Assembly (NCBI GenBank): GCA_937988745.1
Contig: CALKAR010000207.1
Coordinates: 1-64,000, forward strand
DNA length: 64,000 nucleotides
Direction: 5' to 3'
DNA from: an uncultured Peptococcaceae bacterium
GTDB taxonomy: Bacteria > Bacillota > Limnochordia > Darwinibacteriales > Darwinibacteriaceae
The notes below the pieces were generated by a model. It saw only the letters and a list, made by a program, of their open reading frames with translations. It did not search any database and had not been told where the DNA came from. The translations under genes and the position numbers were made by a program. Position 1 is the first letter of the stretch. Every line of letters starts with the position of its first letter. Below, piece after piece: positions 61,967 to 64,000 of the stretch.

Positions 61967-62595
61967 CGCGCACCTCTCCGGTTGACCTTACCTTCCGCTA
62001 ATTCTAAATGTTCGTAGCGAAGGTCACCCAACAGATGAGGGTCATGGCTCACCACAATCTGTAAAGTTCTTGAGCGCAGCTCGCTCAAAACACTGCGCAG
62101 CAGCTCCTGACCGCTGAAATCAAGTCCGGTGAAGGGTTCATCATACAAAATCAGCTTGGGCTCAATTAGAAGTGCCCGAGCCAGTACTAGTCTCTGCTGC
62201 ATTCCTCGGGATAGAATCTTCGCACGCTCATGCCGGAATATCCAAAGGTCCATCAGCCGTAAGAGATTTTCAATGCGTCCTAAAGGCTTATCATACAGCT
62301 CAGCAAAAAACTGCATGTTTTCCAGCACTGTTAGACTTTCGTACAGCATCGGCTCATGAGCCACATAACTGATAGACCCATGTTCAATACTGTAGGGGGA
62401 TCCATTCCACAAAACCTGACCGCTGGTCGGTCTACTTAACCCCGCCAGTATGCGCAGCATTGTGGTCTTACCCCCGCCGTTTGCACCAGTCACCACGATC
62501 AAATCACCAGTCGCAGCACTGAATGAAACGTCACGCAGAACCATACGGCTTCCCAATCTCTTTGAGAGGTTCAAGACTTCAAGCCGATCCGACAT
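61963..62595 (-). CDS. ccmA: Haem exporter ATP-binding protein CcmA
   Basis: The 210-residue ATPase has Walker A GANGGGKTT near residues 34-42, the signature LSRGMQQRLVLARALL and Walker B LILYDEPFTGLD, with a switch histidine in VVSHD. The degenerate LSRGM signature is the usual CcmA form. It overlaps the 3' end of ccmF by 17 bases and the start of ccmB by four. AAAGGGGG precedes the ATG. Confidence 0.92.
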   Translation of the reverse strand: MSDRLEVLNLSKRLGSRMVLRDVSFSAATGDLIVVTGANGGGKTTMLRILAGLSRPTSGQVLWNGSPYSIEHGSISYVAHEPMLYESLTVLENMQFFAELYDKPLGRIENLLRLMDLWIFRHERAKILSRGMQQRLVLARALLIEPKLILYDEPFTGLDFSGQELLRSVLSELRSRTLQIVVSHDPHLLGDLRYEHLELAEGKVNRRGAR

Positions 62596-64000
62596 TTTTA
62601 TCCCCCTTTAAAAGGAGAAGTACACCAAGAAATACAACTGCGGCACCGGCCCAAATCCAGCTCACAAAAGCCAAACGTTTGATGTGAAGCTGTGCCGTTT
62701 GACCCTGCCACCCAGCCAAGTTGAGGTATAAATCTTCAAAAGGCGTGCTGAAGATCCCAACCTCTGTATAAGGCTGATCATCTGTTCCATAAAAGGTCTT
62801 GGAAGATACTAATGTGCCTGCCTTTTCTCCTCCCCGCATAATTTGGAGCGCCGTCTGCACGTTGTAGTAGTCTACACCCCACTGCACTTGAAGCCCGGGA
62901 TATTCTAAAGCGTATCCGCCAAACTCGATGGTTTCACCTGGTTCTACCGTACGATAGACCTCCTCTACAAATATGGAAGAGCCAGTGATGCCAATCAGCA
63001 TAACGATTATGCCAATGTGGACCACAATACCACCTACCTGGCGCATCTTTGGCTGCCTGAGGAGGGCAATAGCTTGGCCTGCCAGAGCCCAACCTGCCGC
63101 GGTAAAGCTGATGCTGCCTAATAGATGGCCGCCGCTGGCCCGATATGAAACCACACCCGCTGTGAGTCCTAGAAGAAATCTACCGATAAACCTACGCCTT
63201 TCTACAGCAGGATAAGCACCCATCAGGAATACTAGGATGATAAAAAGCGGCACTGAAATGGCGTTGAAGAAACCTTCATCAAGGATCACTTCACGTTTTA
63301 AGAAAGTGCGGGAGATTAAAGGGAACATCGTTCCCAGAAATACACCAGCAAAGATCAACATGAGGAGAATGATATTGACAAACAAGAACGCGGCTCTTCT
63401 TTGTCCATCTGCAGTGCGAGAAGCGGCTCCCAGAAGAACTCTCCGCCGGCTAATTCCGAGCCCAATAATGAAAATCGCCATGATGAGCAGCGCACCGAGG
63501 AACACATTCCCCATTGTCTCATTAGAAAAGGCATGGACTGAATCAAGTACACCGCTGCGCGTTAGGTAGGTTCCAAAGATGGTCAGCAAGAATGTGATTC
63601 CCGCCAGGCTGTAAGAGAGAAGTTCCTTTCCATAGAAATCATTTGGAACAAGCATTGCATGCAGGAACGCGGTAGCTGTCAGCCAAGGGAAGAGAGAGGC
63701 ATTTTCCACCGGATCCCAAGCCCAATATCCACCCCATCCCAGTTCGTTATAGGCCCACCACCCTCCAGTGACGATGCCCAGTGTGAGCATGCCCCAGGCA
63801 AAAAGCGCCCAAGAGCGGCACTGCTTCATCCAAGTACCGTGTCCGGGGCTCCATATAAGCTCAGCAGCAGCTAAGGCAATCGGAATTAGACAACCGCTGA
63901 AACCTAGGAAGAGAATGGGTGGATGGACGATCATCCCCACGCTCTGGAGCATGGGGTTAAGACCTGCCCCATCCCTAGGAATGGGATGAGTGGCCGCAAA
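62579..64000 (-). CDS. ccmF: Cytochrome c haem lyase CcmF, 5' end beyond the window
   Basis: The visible 473 residues are the C-terminal three quarters of CcmF (normally about 650). The frame continues open to the window end, with GLNPMLQSVGMIVHPPILFLG, matching the normal interior of the protein. The haem-handling WGGYWAWDPVENASLFPWL motif is near the beginning of the visible part and the histidines of HPP and LHAM are present. CcmF attaches haem from CcmE to apocytochrome c. It is the first visible gene of a ccmF-A-B-C-D operon; ccmE and the thiol components would lie outside, though a TlpA/CcdA pair is at 10.7-11.9 kb. Confidence 0.93.
   Translation of the reverse strand, partial: FAATHPIPRDGAGLNPMLQSVGMIVHPPILFLGFSGCLIPIALAAAELIWSPGHGTWMKQCRSWALFAWGMLTLGIVTGGWWAYNELGWGGYWAWDPVENASLFPWLTATAFLHAMLVPNDFYGKELLSYSLAGITFLLTIFGTYLTRSGVLDSVHAFSNETMGNVFLGALLIMAIFIIGLGISRRRVLLGAASRTADGQRRAAFLFVNIILLMLIFAGVFLGTMFPLISRTFLKREVILDEGFFNAISVPLFIILVFLMGAYPAVERRRFIGRFLLGLTAGVVSYRASGGHLLGSISFTAAGWALAGQAIALLRQPKMRQVGGIVVHIGIIVMLIGITGSSIFVEEVYRTVEPGETIEFGGYALEYPGLQVQWGVDYYNVQTALQIMRGGEKAGTLVSSKTFYGTDDQPYTEVGIFSTPFEDLYLNLAGWQGQTAQLHIKRLAFVSWIWAGAAVVFLGVLLLLKGDKNVGSA

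Overview
The window is about 64 kb of an apparent Bacillota (Firmicutes-like) chromosome of moderate GC. Nearly every gene has a strong AGGAGG-type ribosome binding site, GTG and TTG starts are frequent, and intrinsic terminators are common. The relatives recognised are mostly low-GC Gram-positive: a YclNOPQ-order iron transporter, YqjM-like old yellow enzyme, ResA/CcdA-like thiol proteins, DegV, a FapA/DUF342 protein and L-lactate dehydrogenase. The physiology looks anaerobic with oxygen/NO tolerance: hybrid-cluster protein, flavodiiron protein, two rubrerythrin-family proteins, superoxide dismutase, a very large 2-hydroxyacyl-CoA dehydratase-type activase, and tyrosine phenol-lyase. Both solute-binding proteins carry signal peptides without a lipobox cysteine and there is a System I (Ccm) cytochrome c maturation operon. 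Both fit a diderm Bacillota lineage such as Limnochordia, but this is inference. No tRNA, rRNA, CRISPR, phage or insertion sequence was seen.

Layout. 1-5 kb: cold-shock protein, then a petrobactin/siderophore-type ABC importer (minus strand) divergent from an AraC regulator, with a Fur-like operator between them. 5-12 kb: secreted alpha/beta hydrolase, DegV, tyrosine phenol-lyase, GlpA-like FAD/[2Fe-2S] oxidoreductase, CcdA and a TlpA/ResA thioredoxin. 12-16 kb: a MarR-FtsH-cardiolipin synthase operon with a palindromic operator on its promoter. 16-25 kb: minus-strand block with old yellow enzyme, EEP-family hydrolase, Hcp, DMT exporter, sugar-phosphate isomerase-like protein, ferritin-like protein, flavodiiron protein, AI-2E-type permease and an esterase. 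25-29 kb: the 1413-residue activase. 29-40 kb: sugar ABC transporter without its ATPase, LacI regulator, YjbQ, FapA-like protein, a periplasmic-sensor/PAS/GGDEF/HD-GYP protein and a chemoreceptor. 40-45 kb: rubrerythrin, Mn-type SOD, then a polyamine operon speD-speE with nanE, and a lipase. 45-53 kb: an FtsA-like actin fused to five beta-grasp-like repeats, DUF1858, nitroreductase, a single-domain FMN-binding-like secreted protein, LDH, an arginase-fold protein, a second chemoreceptor and PlsC. 54-56.5 kb: a secreted protein with two FMN_bind domains divergent from a secreted FAD reductase. 56.5-60.4 kb: HAD phosphatase, secreted SAM_HAT/tyrosine-phosphatase fusion, NYN protein, DUF4382 lipoprotein. 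60.4-64 kb: ccmFABCD, including an easily missed 49-codon ccmD, with ccmF running off the window end.

The most interesting region is 48.8-56.5 kb. It encodes an extracytoplasmic flavin electron-transfer module: two secreted proteins with FMN_bind-type attachment motifs and a secreted fumarate-reductase-family flavoprotein. In the flavoprotein, three canonical fumarate-reductase active-site residues appear to be replaced (Phe312, Phe410, Tyr449 in my hand alignment), so it probably reduces something other than fumarate. CRP/FNR-type palindromes precede both the reductase and the single-domain flavin protein, suggesting one regulon. Another unusual architecture is the tyrosine phosphatase fused to a SAM_HAT-like domain. 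The first siderophore permease gene may start at a non-canonical ATC codon.
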